DNA of 35,537 nucleotides from Rhodospirillales bacterium (GTDB lineage Bacteria; Pseudomonadota; Alphaproteobacteria; ATCC43930; CGMCC-115725): assembly GCA_028291405.1 (NCBI GenBank), contig JAQGID010000149.1, positions 1-35,537 on the forward strand. Direction: 5' to 3'. How positions within the stretch are numbered: the first letter of the stretch is position 1; each line of letters starts with the position of its first letter. Made by a program: the position numbers and the translations under genes. The notes beneath the pieces are model-generated. The model worked only from the letters and a program-made list of their open reading frames with translations. It made no database searches and was not told the origin of the DNA. Below, one piece after another: positions 6,714 to 16,119 of the stretch.

Positions 6714-8252
6714 TCAAATGATGTCGAGCTTGCGCCAGAGCGGCACCAGATCTCGAAGGACGATTCCGACCTCCTCGCGAACCAGGCGTCGGCACTCATC
6801 TTCCGCTTCGACGAGCCCTCCATCGCGGATCATCTTCTCGCCGCGCGATGCCAAAGCTGCGTGCACGTGATCGGCCACGGCATCCGGACGTTCGCGGCCG
6901 GCCGAGAGAGCCGCAAGGACAAGAAGCTGCAGGAGCCCAGCCGACAGTCCGGTCGCGAGACGCGGCACGGCGAGCGCGTAGCGCCGCGAGGTCTCGCCCG
7001 CGAGCAGCCCCGCGACGAGCCGCCGATTGAAGCGGCGCGCCGGCTCAGGCGTCCCTCCGGTAATCGTCGGCAGGGCCTGGCCGGTGGACGCAAGCATCCC
7101 GGCGAGCTCGACGGCCTTCACGGTACTGGCACCGGCAAGCTGCGGGAGCTGGAGCAACTCGCCGATCGTGTGCGGCCGCTCGGCGAGGGCATCGAAGACC
7201 GGCTCGTAGGTGCGCGGCTGCAGCGTTGCGCGACCTGCCGGCACCTCGAGCGCAAGCCGAACCTCGGCACGCGGAACCGTCAGGGCGAAACCCATCTCGC
7301 GCAGCAACGCGTCACGCCGGGTATCGCCGAGCGAACGGGCGCCGCGCACGAACACATCCTTTCGGAAGGGCCGCTCGAGCGCGAAGTCCTTCAGCGTCTC
7401 GCCGAGCGAACCGTCGCCGAGCGTCGTGACGATCCGACGCTGTTCGGGCGTCAGGATCAGCTCCGGAAAATTTTCGAACAGGTCGGCCGAGGCCGTGAAG
7501 CTGAGCTTCGCAGCGGCGAATTCACTGGCGAGTTCGGCGGAGTAGAGTGGCTGCCAGCAATCATTGAGATAGTCATGGACGAGATAGCGCGTCGCATCTT
7601 GCGAATTCAGTTCGCGAATACGTGCCAGAAACTCGTTGCCCGCCAGATGACGGAACTCGGCGCGCTCGATCTCCTCGATCGCCGCGAGTGCGCTCTGCAG
7701 CCGACGATCGCTACGCTCGCGGCGCAGACCCGCCAGCCTGTGCAGGAGATGCTGTACCGGGCCGCCCGACGACCAGCCCGGCATGCAATTGTAGCTGACA
7801 TAGACGATGCCGCCCGGCTTCACGCAACGTCGCAGAAACTCGACGATCGCCTGTCGGTTCTCCGGATTCATCCAGCTATAGATTCCATGCAGCGTGACGA
7901 AATCGAATTGTGGAAGCTCGGCCGGCGGTCCGCTCACGAGCTCGCTAAAGCTGCGCTCCTCGAAGACGACATTGTCGAGCCCGGCGGCGCGCGCCGTCTC
8001 GCGGGCCCTTGCGATGTGGCTGGGATGAAAGTCGACGGCGTAGAATCGACCGTTCGGATTTGCCGCCGCCAAAAGATTCGTCGTGACGCCCTGACCGCAA
8101 CCGAGCTCGCAATAGGAAAAGGCACCGTCCAGCGACACCGGCTCGAAGCCCGCGATGATGCAGGCGAGGTTGAGATGGACGGGTGCCTGGGCGGCGTAGA
8201 ACATGCCGGGGTACTCGAGATCGCCAACATAGCCTTCCGTCCAGTCGCTCAT
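6714..8252 (-). CDS. Class I SAM-dependent methyltransferase with methyltransferase regulatory domain
   Basis: The 512-residue product starts MSDWTEGYVGDLEY and has a class I SAM-binding fold with motif I ELGCGQG at residues 49-55, an acidic end of beta-2 (AVDFHP) and motif FVTLHGIYSWMNPENR near 113-128. A second region around 210-290, with VHDYLND and a Pro-Leu-Tyr helix start, matches the methyltransferase regulatory domain (PF10119) found in rickettsial protein-lysine methyltransferases (PKMTs). A C-terminal winged-helix-like region follows. The gene lies inside the T6SS operon, 10 nt after tssG and 25 nt before clpV, so a role on a T6SS protein is inferred. The substrate is unknown. The ATG at 8252 fits family N-termini; an ATG at 8282 would overlap tssG. 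Confidence 0.88.
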   Translation of the reverse strand: MSDWTEGYVGDLEYPGMFYAAQAPVHLNLACIIAGFEPVSLDGAFSYCELGCGQGVTTNLLAAANPNGRFYAVDFHPSHIARARETARAAGLDNVVFEERSFSELVSGPPAELPQFDFVTLHGIYSWMNPENRQAIVEFLRRCVKPGGIVYVSYNCMPGWSSGGPVQHLLHRLAGLRRERSDRRLQSALAAIEEIERAEFRHLAGNEFLARIRELNSQDATRYLVHDYLNDCWQPLYSAELASEFAAAKLSFTASADLFENFPELILTPEQRRIVTTLGDGSLGETLKDFALERPFRKDVFVRGARSLGDTRRDALLREMGFALTVPRAEVRLALEVPAGRATLQPRTYEPVFDALAERPHTIGELLQLPQLAGASTVKAVELAGMLASTGQALPTITGGTPEPARRFNRRLVAGLLAGETSRRYALAVPRLATGLSAGLLQLLVLAALSAGRERPDAVADHVHAALASRGEKMIRDGGLVEAEDECRRLVREEVGIVLRDLVPLWRKLDII

Positions 8253-8262
8253 AGCCGCCGTC

Positions 8263-9321
8263 TCAAGGAGCGAAGACCGCATCGGTGGGGTCGCTCAAGA
8301 ATGCGCGATGCTTCAGCCAGCTGTTCCAGCCGAGCCTCGGCGCCTCCGCTCCAAGCGTCGTGAGCCGGCATTCCGGCACGTCCTCCTTCTTCAAGGTCAA
8401 CCGAACGTCGAAGCCGAGCGCCGGGCCGACGTAGCGGCGCGTCAGCTCAGAGAGCAGGGCGAGGTCGTCGCCGTCGGGCATGAAGCTGCGGAACTGCGCG
8501 TAGTCGAGCGGACCGAAGTGCAGCCTGAAACTGCCTTGCACGTCCCAGGCGCTCTGCCCGACGGTCGCGCTGACGCCAAGCTCGCAGAATTGCCCGCGCG
8601 GATTCTCGCTCGTCCCGAGCGCGGTCTGCTCGTCGGGCGCCAGATGGATGCGACGACCGCAAAGCTGCTCGACGCGGACCGACCTGGCAAAATAGCCGGC
8701 CAGTACGGCCTCAAGTCCGGCGGCCGAACGCGGGTAATGCGACAAGAGTCCGCTGTAGTGCAGGAAGATCTCGTCGCCGACCACGCCGCGTTCGCGCGTA
8801 CCCTCCGTCGCGAGCCCGACGAGTCCACGCAAGATCTCGCTGTGCGGATCATGACCGGGACGGCTGGATCGTTCGAAGGTAAACGGCAGTCGGTATTTGT
8901 GCCAGGCGGCAGCGAAAAGCGCGATCAGGCGGTGGTTGAAGAGATCGAGAAAATCACGGAGTGCGAAGCTCCTGCTTCGGACGCTGCGAATGACCTGCGC
9001 CGTGTAGTGGTGGGGGAGAACACCGGAGCTGCCGGTCAGGCCAAAGAAGGCGACTATCATCTCGGCCGGGCGCGCACCCGCGTTGGCATCGACCTCCGCC
9101 GGCCTAAGCTCGACGATCTCGGTCGCGGGAAAGGCGAGCGATGGGGATGCGCGAAAACGGACGGGCTCCAAGCGGTTCTCGCCCTCGTCGCCGCGGGGCC
9201 GCGCGGACCGCCGCGCCGCGAGTTCGAGGATACGAACGGCCTGGAAGAATCCGAACCGCTGCGGCTCCGCGACGAGCCGCGCGATCAGAGAAGAACCTGG
9301 TCGCCTGCGCGTGCCGGCCAT
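8263..9321 (-). CDS. tssG: T6SS baseplate protein TssG
   Basis: TssG joins two TssF copies in each baseplate wedge. The 352-residue product shows the family opening, LIARLVAEPQRFGFFQAVRILE near residues 12-33 (written here as two parts: LIARLVAEPQ then RFGFFQAVRILE), the GSSGVLPHHYT motif near residue 108, a long region ending near LSHYPRSAAGLE, and a C-terminal LGWNSWLK segment. The start at 9321 is preceded by GGGGGAG at about 10 nt and overlaps the end of tssF by 37 nt, suggesting translational coupling. The same frame is open far upstream (to 9954), but that part is Arg-rich shadow of tssF. Confidence 0.93.
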   Translation of the reverse strand: MAGTRRRPGSSLIARLVAEPQRFGFFQAVRILELAARRSARPRGDEGENRLEPVRFRASPSLAFPATEIVELRPAEVDANAGARPAEMIVAFFGLTGSSGVLPHHYTAQVIRSVRSRSFALRDFLDLFNHRLIALFAAAWHKYRLPFTFERSSRPGHDPHSEILRGLVGLATEGTRERGVVGDEIFLHYSGLLSHYPRSAAGLEAVLAGYFARSVRVEQLCGRRIHLAPDEQTALGTSENPRGQFCELGVSATVGQSAWDVQGSFRLHFGPLDYAQFRSFMPDGDDLALLSELTRRYVGPALGFDVRLTLKKEDVPECRLTTLGAEAPRLGWNSWLKHRAFLSDPTDAVFAP

Positions 9322-11096
9322 CGCCGCAGCACTCCCCCGCGGCCGCGCACCGTGGCGCTCAGCCGTGCAAATGAGTTGATCGAGCAATAGAGAGCAAGAA
9401 AACGCTCGATGACGGAAGCGAGTAGAAAAAGCCCGCTCGAGGTGAAACGCTGCTCGTCGAAATCGATGATCACGTCGACGCCGCGGCAGAACGCCGCCAT
9501 GTCGCGCGATGGCGCGCGTGCCATGCCCGAGCGACTCCGCACCGAAAGGATGCCGTCGATCACGGCACGCGTCTCCGGCGAATCGCGAAAGTCGTATAGC
9601 CTCAGGATCTCGCGCAACGGCTCCGCCCCGTCCGCATTGTCGGCAAGCGACAGATGATTGAGGGAGAGATGCGAAATCAGCTTCCACCGCCCGCCGTTGC
9701 GCATTCGCAGAGTCGCCGTCGGCGCCGTGATACAGCCGACCTCGGCCACGGCGGAAATGCCGTCGACAAGCGTGAGACGCGGATTGCCGCCGCCGAACGG
9801 GAGATGCGCCGGTAAATTGCGATTGAGGCATGTCGTCTCGACGGAAACTGTCCAGTTTGCCGGCGCATCGGCATTGAAGTCGCGATCGACTAGCGCGAGG
9901 AAGACCTCGCTGCCCGGATCGCCGCCCGTCGCCGGGCGGCGTGTCGCGTGCCAATAGCGCCGCGCTTCCGCGTCCCCGCCATGCTGCACCGCGTAAAAAG
10001 GGCGATACTCCAAAGACTCGCCGGCCGGCGAGGTGGCGAGGACGCGGTCGACGGAATAGATTTCGGTGGCGCCACGGCGGCGCGCATCCGGCTCGATGCG
10101 GTACTCCGCGGAGCGGTGGCTCAACTGGATCGGCTCGGCGCGCTGGCGAAACAGGTTCACGACCGGCGTGCAGAAGAGCGCAAAATTCTCCTCCGAGATA
10201 CCGCGCTCGATGTCCGCGAAGCTTCGGTTGAAGTAGATGAAGATCTCGAGCTTATTGCCGGCTGCGACCAGGGTCTTCGCCGAGATGCCGGCCAAGTCGA
10301 AGAACAGCAGCTTCTCGGGAAAGCTGAAATATTCGGTTAGAAGGCGATAGCCGAGAAACGATTGCGCCGGATAGGGCAGGATGCCCTCGTCGCGCTCGAA
10401 CCCCACCGGCGTGATCGAGTCCGACGGGATGATCACCGGATTCGGATCGTTCATCACATCCGCGAAAGCGACCGAGATAGTGTTGTTGATCAGCAACTCA
10501 TAGAGCGCGAAGACCTGCTGCGGCTGGCCGCGCAAAAAGAACCGCAGCTTGTCCGGGCCAAGCCGCGTGAAGTTCATGTCGGGCGCCAGGCAGCGCAGCG
10601 AAAGACGCAGGCTTGCGACCGCGCCCGCCGCACGCGGATTGGCCGGTGCGGCAAGCGGCCGGCCGGTCAGGCTCGCGCCACTGAGCGCGATGGGCCAAAG
10701 CGTTACCGGGTAAGCCGTCCGGAAGCGGCAGCTTTCGCCGCCGACGGGCTCGCTTTCGATCTCGACGCCACGCGCGATCTGCGCTGGGCCGGCAGAGTCG
10801 GACCGACCGGCGAATTGCACGATCGCCATCGAGGGGACCGGCGCCAGGTAATGTGGGTAGAGAACGCCGAGCAGCGCATCGGTCAGCTCGGGAAACTCGT
10901 CGTCGAGCTTCTGGCGGACACGCGCCGTCAAGAAGGCGAAGCCCTCGATCAATCGCTCGACGTGTGGATCCTCTACGGCATCGCCGGTGAGCCGAAGCCG
11001 CCCCGCGATTTTCGGATGCGCTGCCGCGAACTCGCCGGCAAGCCGCCGCACGGCACCCAACTCACGATTGTAGTGCGGCAGGAGATCGTCGACCAT
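9285..11096 (-). CDS. tssF: T6SS baseplate protein TssF
   Basis: TssF forms the core of the baseplate wedge with TssG, TssE and TssK. The 603-residue product has the typical start (LLPHYNRELGAVRRLAGEF, then HPKIAGRL) and continues with DPHVERLIEGFAFLTARV and FPELTDALLGVLYPHYLAP within the first 90 residues; further on are an LDEF-type helix and a C-terminal region with the FFL.G..VFALYELL strand. Length is normal. The ATG at 11096 overlaps the tssE stop in a TAATG arrangement, which supports this start. An upstream extension to 11417 would run through tssE and was dropped. Confidence 0.95.
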   Translation of the reverse strand: MVDDLLPHYNRELGAVRRLAGEFAAAHPKIAGRLRLTGDAVEDPHVERLIEGFAFLTARVRQKLDDEFPELTDALLGVLYPHYLAPVPSMAIVQFAGRSDSAGPAQIARGVEIESEPVGGESCRFRTAYPVTLWPIALSGASLTGRPLAAPANPRAAGAVASLRLSLRCLAPDMNFTRLGPDKLRFFLRGQPQQVFALYELLINNTISVAFADVMNDPNPVIIPSDSITPVGFERDEGILPYPAQSFLGYRLLTEYFSFPEKLLFFDLAGISAKTLVAAGNKLEIFIYFNRSFADIERGISEENFALFCTPVVNLFRQRAEPIQLSHRSAEYRIEPDARRRGATEIYSVDRVLATSPAGESLEYRPFYAVQHGGDAEARRYWHATRRPATGGDPGSEVFLALVDRDFNADAPANWTVSVETTCLNRNLPAHLPFGGGNPRLTLVDGISAVAEVGCITAPTATLRMRNGGRWKLISHLSLNHLSLADNADGAEPLREILRLYDFRDSPETRAVIDGILSVRSRSGMARAPSRDMAAFCRGVDVIIDFDEQRFTSSGLFLLASVIERFLALYCSINSFARLSATVRGRGGVLRRWPARAGDQVLL

Positions 11097-11587
11097 TAGC
11101 CCGCCCCAACGACGGCGAAGGACCGCGTGGCCGGATCGACATAGGAATCGAAGATGATTGGCTCCGGCATCGGGTCGGCGTAGATCAGCGCTTCTATGCG
11201 GAAGCGCAGGGTACGATCGAGCTGATCGCTGCCGGCGAGCATAGTGACTGCAACTGACGCGAAACGCGGTTCGTAGTCGCGAAGCACCGCCTCTATCGTC
11301 GCGCGGAACGACTCGCGGCGCTCGTCCGCGGAAAGATCCATCCCGGTGAAATCGGGGATGCCGTAATTGACCAGCGACCGCTGCAGCTCGCCCAGTCCGT
11401 CCGGCCAGCCACGGCATCGCTGCCGCGTGTTGAGAAGGTTCTCGATGTCGCGGCGGACCGCATCGCGCATCTCGCGCAGATACTGGCCGCGCGCCTTTGG
11501 CGGATCGACGGCCAAATCCGGATTGGCGTCGAGCAGCCGGTCGAGCAGGCTCGCGGCGAGCGGCTGGTCAAGATCCGGGCGCGCCAT
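11096..11587 (-). CDS. tssE: T6SS baseplate protein TssE (gp25-like)
   Basis: TssE is the gp25-like wedge protein that starts sheath polymerisation. The 163-residue product has QPLAASLLDRLLD near the N-terminus, DIENLLNTRQRC near residues 47-58 (the conserved Asn-Thr-Arg motif), GIPDFTGMD near 76-84, and a C-terminal beta sheet ending with the RFRIEALIYADP strand, all as in the family. The ATG at 11587 was preferred because homologues begin there. A TTG at 11599, overlapping the tagJ stop, is in frame and possible. Its stop shares a base with the tssF start. Confidence 0.93.
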   Translation of the reverse strand: MARPDLDQPLAASLLDRLLDANPDLAVDPPKARGQYLREMRDAVRRDIENLLNTRQRCRGWPDGLGELQRSLVNYGIPDFTGMDLSADERRESFRATIEAVLRDYEPRFASVAVTMLAGSDQLDRTLRFRIEALIYADPMPEPIIFDSYVDPATRSFAVVGAG

Positions 11588-11595
11588 GTCGAGCG

Positions 11596-12396
11596 TCAAG
11601 CCGTCGGCGCGAAGTCGAGGCGTCCAATCTGCATGATCGGTACGCTCTCGTCGCCGATGAGAAAGCTACGCTGGCCGACACCGCGCGTCGGTAGAGTCCC
11701 GCCGCCAACCCAGTCGGTCGAACGACCAAGACATGCGGCGTCGTCAGCATTGTCGGACTGTGACACGTAGTTCGCCGGAAGAAAAACCTCGCCGTCCGGC
11801 CCGTCATCGACTGTCATATGGGCGCGACGCCACGTCAGATCGCGCGGCCGTTCGGGCGCCCGGAAATCGACCGTCACGACGCGCTCGATCGGGATTGCGA
11901 AATACTTTCCGGTGCTGGTGATCACTTCAAAGAATCCGGCAGTGAGATCGTCGAGATCGCGAAAGTCGTCGAAGGCGCGACCATCGCAATGCCCCTTCAC
12001 GGGGGGACGCAGCGCCTCTGCCTCGCCGAGAAGGCGAGCTGCCGTCTCGACGTCGCCCCTGCGCAGCTCGATCGACGCCCTGATCGCCAGGCACAGATGG
12101 TCCGGCGCGGATCCGACCAGCTCGGGCGCGCGGCCAGCATCGAAGAACTGCCGCCGCGCCTGCTCGCCGCGGATCAGTTGGCGCACGAGAGCGACGCCCG
12201 GGGCAAGACTCGTCTCCTGTTGCGCGATCGCGTCGAACTGCATATCGGCGCGTTCCAGATTGCCGACGAGGCATAGAAGATCGGCGAGAAAGCCACGCCG
12301 CTGCGTATCTGCGGGATGACTCTTCACCTCGGTATTCATGGCCGCGATCGCGTCGCGGAGCTTGCCCGCCTCGAAGAGATTTCGCGCATCCTGCAT
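11596..12396 (-). CDS. tagJ: T6SS accessory protein TagJ/ImpE
   Basis: TagJ (ImpE) is known to bind the sheath subunit TssB and ClpV in systems that have it, and modulates sheath recycling. The 266-residue product has N-terminal TPR-like helices (LFEAGKLRDAIAAMNTEVK, then RGFLADLLCLVGNLERAD) over roughly the first 130 residues, then the ImpE C-terminal domain with the motif DLDDLTAGFFEVITSTGKYF near 165-185 and the PRDLTWRRA segment. The start at 12396 was chosen for a perfect GGAGG with 5-nt spacing. An ATG 12 nt upstream lacks such a site. It follows tssC2 by 17 nt and precedes tssE. Confidence 0.9.
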   Translation of the reverse strand: MQDARNLFEAGKLRDAIAAMNTEVKSHPADTQRRGFLADLLCLVGNLERADMQFDAIAQQETSLAPGVALVRQLIRGEQARRQFFDAGRAPELVGSAPDHLCLAIRASIELRRGDVETAARLLGEAEALRPPVKGHCDGRAFDDFRDLDDLTAGFFEVITSTGKYFAIPIERVVTVDFRAPERPRDLTWRRAHMTVDDGPDGEVFLPANYVSQSDNADDAACLGRSTDWVGGGTLPTRGVGQRSFLIGDESVPIMQIGRLDFAPTA

Positions 12397-12413
12397 TCCG
12401 GCCTCCATCGGCG

Positions 12414-13904
12414 TCAGGCCGCCGCGCGCGCTGCGATCTCGGTCACCAGCCTGAACTCCGACACAACCTGATCGACCTGGCTGTAGGGGAGCAAGTGCAT
12501 GGTGCATGCGAAATTTCCCGGCCGTCCGGGTCGTTCCCGCACCTCGATCCTGGCATTGCGCAACGGGTACCGGGCCAGCATCTCAGGCGAGGCGTTCGTG
12601 TTTCCGTTGCAATAGTCGAGCAGCCAGCGCTGCAGAAAGCGCTCGCATTCCTCGGCGGTCGCGAACGACCCGACGCGGTCACGGGCGAGGACCTTCAGGT
12701 AATGCGCAAAGCGCGACACGCAGACGACGTATTGAAGCATCGCTGAGATGCGGGCATTGACGGTCGCTGTGAGGCTTTCGTAGCTTTGGGGGCGCTGCAC
12801 GGACTGGTTGCTGTAATAGACTGAGAAGGCCGTGTCCTTGGCCTTCAACAGCGGCAGCAAGCCGAGGTCGCTGAGCTCCTTCTCCTGCCGCTCCGTAATG
12901 CAGACGTCGGTCGACGGCTTCGGCGCCACCCCAACCCGGTCGGTCGCAAAAAACGGTACGGGCAGGTCGAGCACGAGGCCGCCGAGCTGTCGGTCCCGCC
13001 GCGCGCCGCGGATATCGGCGAACCAGCCCGAAGCGGCGAAGGCACGGATCACGACGGCCGCAAAGGCGAAGGCGGCACAACCCCAGAGGTGCCGATCCTC
13101 GGGCGGCTCCCCGCCCGTGCCCGAGAAGCGGAACGCCGTGCGCTGCGCGCCCTCCTCATCATAAGGGAGCCGGACCAGGACCCGCGGCAGCGCCAGACCG
13201 ACGAAGCGGGCATCCTCCGTCGTTTGGAAACTCCGCCAACGTGCGTAATCCGGCGAGCGAAAAATGCCCGACAACTCGAGCGGTAGGGAGAGATCGCGAA
13301 AGCTGTCGAGGCCGAGCAGCTCGGGAGACGCGCCGAGGATCACCGGCGCGAAGGCCGCGGCCGCGACCTGGCTCAGCGCCTGCAGTGCCGTGACGTCATC
13401 GGTAGGATGCTCGGCGCTGCGCAGATGCGAGATTTCGTAATCGCCGATCAGCAGGCCGAACGGCTGTCCCCCGGGCATGCCGAATTCGTCGCTGTAGATC
13501 TTTTGGAAGATATGGCTCTGATCGAATTCGATCGCCCGCTCGAGGTCGCGGCAGAGCTCGGCCCAGGTGACGTGAATGACGCGGACCCGTACCTGCTCGG
13601 CGCTGTCGGCGACGGCGACGAGACCCGACAAGCTGCGCCATCCCGCCTCAAGCCGCCGGAAGGCCGTATGAGAGAGGATCGCTGCGACCTGCTCGCTCAT
13701 CAGCGCATCAATCGTCGCGATCGCGCCATCGAGCGCCGCAAGAACCGTCTCGCGGTCCCAGCCGCTGCCAAACGGTCCGGCCACGCCGAACCACAACCGC
13801 AGGGCACGGGACCACGAGCGCTCCGCGAGGAAAGTCGCGAGTTCCGCAGTGCTTCCCGAGTTGCGGCGCGCGTCCTGCACCCAGGCGAGACGATCCTGCT
13901 CCAC
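12414..13904 (-). CDS. tssC2: Second TssC-family sheath protein (TssC2, ImpD-like)
   Basis: The 496-residue product is a diverged homologue of the tssC gene immediately upstream. Shared landmarks include [63 protein letters not shown] and YPLR.A.IEVRE.PG.PG. The C-terminal segment around LLPYSQVDQVVSEFRLV departs from the Arg-Pro-Trp/Phe form of the canonical copy. A tandem impC/impD pair is known from Rhizobium leguminosarum. Whether the second copy enters the sheath, caps it, or regulates it is not visible. The start is GTG at 13904, 15 nt after tssC1, with only a weak ribosome site; no better in-frame start exists. Confidence 0.9.
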   Translation of the reverse strand: MEQDRLAWVQDARRNSGSTAELATFLAERSWSRALRLWFGVAGPFGSGWDRETVLAALDGAIATIDALMSEQVAAILSHTAFRRLEAGWRSLSGLVAVADSAEQVRVRVIHVTWAELCRDLERAIEFDQSHIFQKIYSDEFGMPGGQPFGLLIGDYEISHLRSAEHPTDDVTALQALSQVAAAAFAPVILGASPELLGLDSFRDLSLPLELSGIFRSPDYARWRSFQTTEDARFVGLALPRVLVRLPYDEEGAQRTAFRFSGTGGEPPEDRHLWGCAAFAFAAVVIRAFAASGWFADIRGARRDRQLGGLVLDLPVPFFATDRVGVAPKPSTDVCITERQEKELSDLGLLPLLKAKDTAFSVYYSNQSVQRPQSYESLTATVNARISAMLQYVVCVSRFAHYLKVLARDRVGSFATAEECERFLQRWLLDYCNGNTNASPEMLARYPLRNARIEVRERPGRPGNFACTMHLLPYSQVDQVVSEFRLVTEIAARAAA

Positions 13905-13919
13905 GGCAGGCGCCGGCGC

Positions 13920-15410
13920 TCAGCCGGCCTTCGGAATCTGGGCGACCATGCGTAGCGAGGTCGTCAGCTCTTCCATCTGGAGCCACGGTCGAAGATGCGC
14001 GATCGCCTGATAAGAGCCTGGCTTTCCCGGAATCTCGCGAACCTCGACCTTGGCCTCGCGAAGGGGATATTTCGCCTTCATCTCCGGCCCCGACTTCTCG
14101 TTGCCGTTGACATAGTTGCTGATCCACCGGTTCAGCCAATCCTGGCAGTCGGTCGCTTCCATGAAGGAGCCGATCTTATCGCGCGCCATCACCTTGAGGT
14201 AATGCGCGAACCGCGACGAGGCCATGACATAGGGCAGCCTCGCCGAGATGGCAGCGTTGGCGCTCGCTTCCGGCCGATCGTATTTCACAGGCTTCTGCGC
14301 CGACTGCGCCCCGAAGAACACGGCGTAGTCGGTGTTCTTGTAATGGCATAGCGGCAGGAAGCCGAGTTTCGAGAGCTCGGCCTCGCGCCGGTCCGTGATG
14401 CCGATCTCGGTCGGACACTGCTGGTCCGGATCGCCATCGTCCGAGGTGAAAGTGTAGCTCGGCAAATTCTCGACCTTGCCGCCGCCCTCGGCCCCGCGGA
14501 TCGCTGTGCACCAACCATACTTGCTGAACGCGTCCGTCAGTCGCGTACCCATGACGTAAGCGGCATTCATCCACGAGAAATTTTCGTGCGGCATCGGCCG
14601 CGTCGTACCATTTTCCAGCGGCGCCTCTTCGAAATCGAATTCCTCGACCGCCTTGGTCTTCGCACCGTAGGGAAGGCGGGAGAGGACGCGTGGCAAGCAC
14701 AGCGTCACGAAGCGAGAATCATCGGCCTCACGGAAGCTGCGCCACTTCGCATATTCGACGGATTCAAAGGTCTTCTCGAGATCACGTGGCGTAGACAGCT
14801 GATGATAGCTGTCGAGGCCCATAAGTTTCGGATCGGCGGCGCTGATGAAGGGCGCGAAGGCGGCAGCTGCAACGTTCGAGACCATGCTCAAGGTCTCAAT
14901 GTCCTCGGGATGGTTGCCGAACTCGTAATCGCCGATCAGCGCACCGTAAGGCTCGCCGCCCGGTGTGCCAAATTCGTTCTCGTAAATCTTTTTGAAAAGC
15001 TGGCTTTGGTCGAACTCGACCGCCCGACTGAGGTCGCGGTAGAGCTCGCGCTTCGAGAGATTGATGACGCGGATCTTGAGCGACGCGCTCGTCTCGCTGT
15101 TCATGACGAGGTAGTTGAGGCCGCGCCACGTCCCTTCCAGCTGCTGGAATTTCGGCGCGTGCATGATCGCTGCGAGCTGCTTCGAGATCTTCTGGTCGAT
15201 CAGCTCGATCGCCTTGTTGAGAGTGACGGTCAGGTTCTTGCTGTAGGTCAGCGTGCCCTTTAGCGCCTCTTCGGTGAGCGTCCGAAGAAGATCCTGCGCA
15301 CGATCGGGCTCGGTCTGCTTTGTCGCCGCGATCGCCTGATCGAGCAGGCTTGGGCCGACCTCTGCCGAGGGTGCTGCTCCGGATTGCGGCGCTTTCTGGG
15401 CGGTAGCCAT
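13920..15410 (-). CDS. tssC: T6SS contractile sheath large subunit TssC (VipB, ImpC)
   Basis: TssC pairs with TssB to build the contractile sheath around the Hcp tube. The 496-residue product has a mobile Ala/Gln-rich N-terminus (about 1-20), an N-terminal helix region, [16 protein letters not shown] near residues 134-149, [34 protein letters not shown] near 180-200, [14 protein letters not shown] near 399-412 and the C-terminal [17 protein letters not shown] handshake/strand segment. The ATG at 15410 is preceded by AAAGGAGG at 8 nt and lies 3 nt from the tssB stop, as expected for co-translated sheath partners. Confidence 0.96.
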   Translation of the reverse strand: MATAQKAPQSGAAPSAEVGPSLLDQAIAATKQTEPDRAQDLLRTLTEEALKGTLTYSKNLTVTLNKAIELIDQKISKQLAAIMHAPKFQQLEGTWRGLNYLVMNSETSASLKIRVINLSKRELYRDLSRAVEFDQSQLFKKIYENEFGTPGGEPYGALIGDYEFGNHPEDIETLSMVSNVAAAAFAPFISAADPKLMGLDSYHQLSTPRDLEKTFESVEYAKWRSFREADDSRFVTLCLPRVLSRLPYGAKTKAVEEFDFEEAPLENGTTRPMPHENFSWMNAAYVMGTRLTDAFSKYGWCTAIRGAEGGGKVENLPSYTFTSDDGDPDQQCPTEIGITDRREAELSKLGFLPLCHYKNTDYAVFFGAQSAQKPVKYDRPEASANAAISARLPYVMASSRFAHYLKVMARDKIGSFMEATDCQDWLNRWISNYVNGNEKSGPEMKAKYPLREAKVEVREIPGKPGSYQAIAHLRPWLQMEELTTSLRMVAQIPKAG

Positions 15411-15413
15411 CGG

Positions 15414-15935
15414 TTACGCCTCCTTTCCGGAGTCGCCTTCGGATTTGACGCCGAGGGATTGGCCGAGATCCTTGAGTTCGGCATCGTTCTGCAGCACGCG
15501 CTCGAGCAGCGCCTCGAGATTGTCCGAGCGATCGACCTTCGACATGAGATCGCGCAGCTTGTTGCGGGTGTCGAGGAGCTTCTTCAGCGGCTCCACCTGC
15601 TCGACCACCTGGCCCGGCTCGAAATCCTCCATCGACTTGAACTTCAAATTGACCGCCATTTCCGAGCCATCGCCGGCCAGCGTGTTCTCGACCTTGAGGT
15701 TGAGGCCTGGCGTCATGCGCGCCATGACGTCATCGAAATTGTCGCGATCGATCTGGATGAACTTGCGGTCCTTGAGAGGCTTCAGCGGCTCCGTGGGATC
15801 GCCGGAAAAGTCACCCATGACGCCGACAGCAAAAGGCAACTCGCGCACCACAGCAGCGCCTTCCGTCTCGACCTGGTAGGTGATGTGGACGCGCGGCTTC
15901 CGCACCCGCTCCAGCTTGTCGTGAATGCTCGCCAT
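15414..15935 (-). CDS. tssB: T6SS contractile sheath small subunit TssB (VipA)
   Basis: TssB forms the heterodimer with TssC. The 173-residue product begins [21 protein letters not shown] and shows VMGDFSG near residue 44, the [16 protein letters not shown] segment near 59-74, [19 protein letters not shown] near 102-120, and a C-terminal helix for ClpV interaction. Length fits the family. The start at 15935 has a purine-rich GGAGG-containing leader. An open frame further up to 16061 has no conserved content. There is a 184-nt gap upstream after tssA, so sheath genes may have their own promoter. Confidence 0.96.
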   Translation of the reverse strand: MASIHDKLERVRKPRVHITYQVETEGAAVVRELPFAVGVMGDFSGDPTEPLKPLKDRKFIQIDRDNFDDVMARMTPGLNLKVENTLAGDGSEMAVNLKFKSMEDFEPGQVVEQVEPLKKLLDTRNKLRDLMSKVDRSDNLEALLERVLQNDAELKDLGQSLGVKSEGDSGKEA

Positions 15936-16119
15936 GCTCTCCGCCCCCTCCTTCGAGATCCTGCGAAACGCGGCGGGCGCAGCGCTGGCTGTGCACCACG
16001 CGGGCGCTAGATCGCACGCCTTAGCGAGCATCATGCGCGAGAGCGCGCTGTAAGGCAACATTATCTGATGAATAAACGAAATGATCGCTCATCCATCTTT
16101 CGTCGATACTGGTCTCTTT
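15936..16119 (-). promoter_or_regulatory. tssA-tssB intergenic region with possible -10 element
   Basis: This 184-nt gap is the longest between core T6SS genes and its tssA-proximal half is A/T-rich. On the minus strand a GATAAT hexamer lies at 16065-16060, a near match to a sigma-70 -10 box, but the expected -35 position is poor. An internal promoter for tssB onward is plausible from layout only. Confidence 0.3.

Noticed and set aside
6606-8363. Plus-strand open frame of 585 codons opposite the methyltransferase
   Set aside because: Composition is that of a GC-rich antisense frame (Arg/Ala/Glu/His-rich) and the minus strand has a full family match.
9322-9954. Long N-terminal extension of tssG
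   Set aside because: Arg-rich reading of the tssF gene in another frame; TssG family content begins at 9321.
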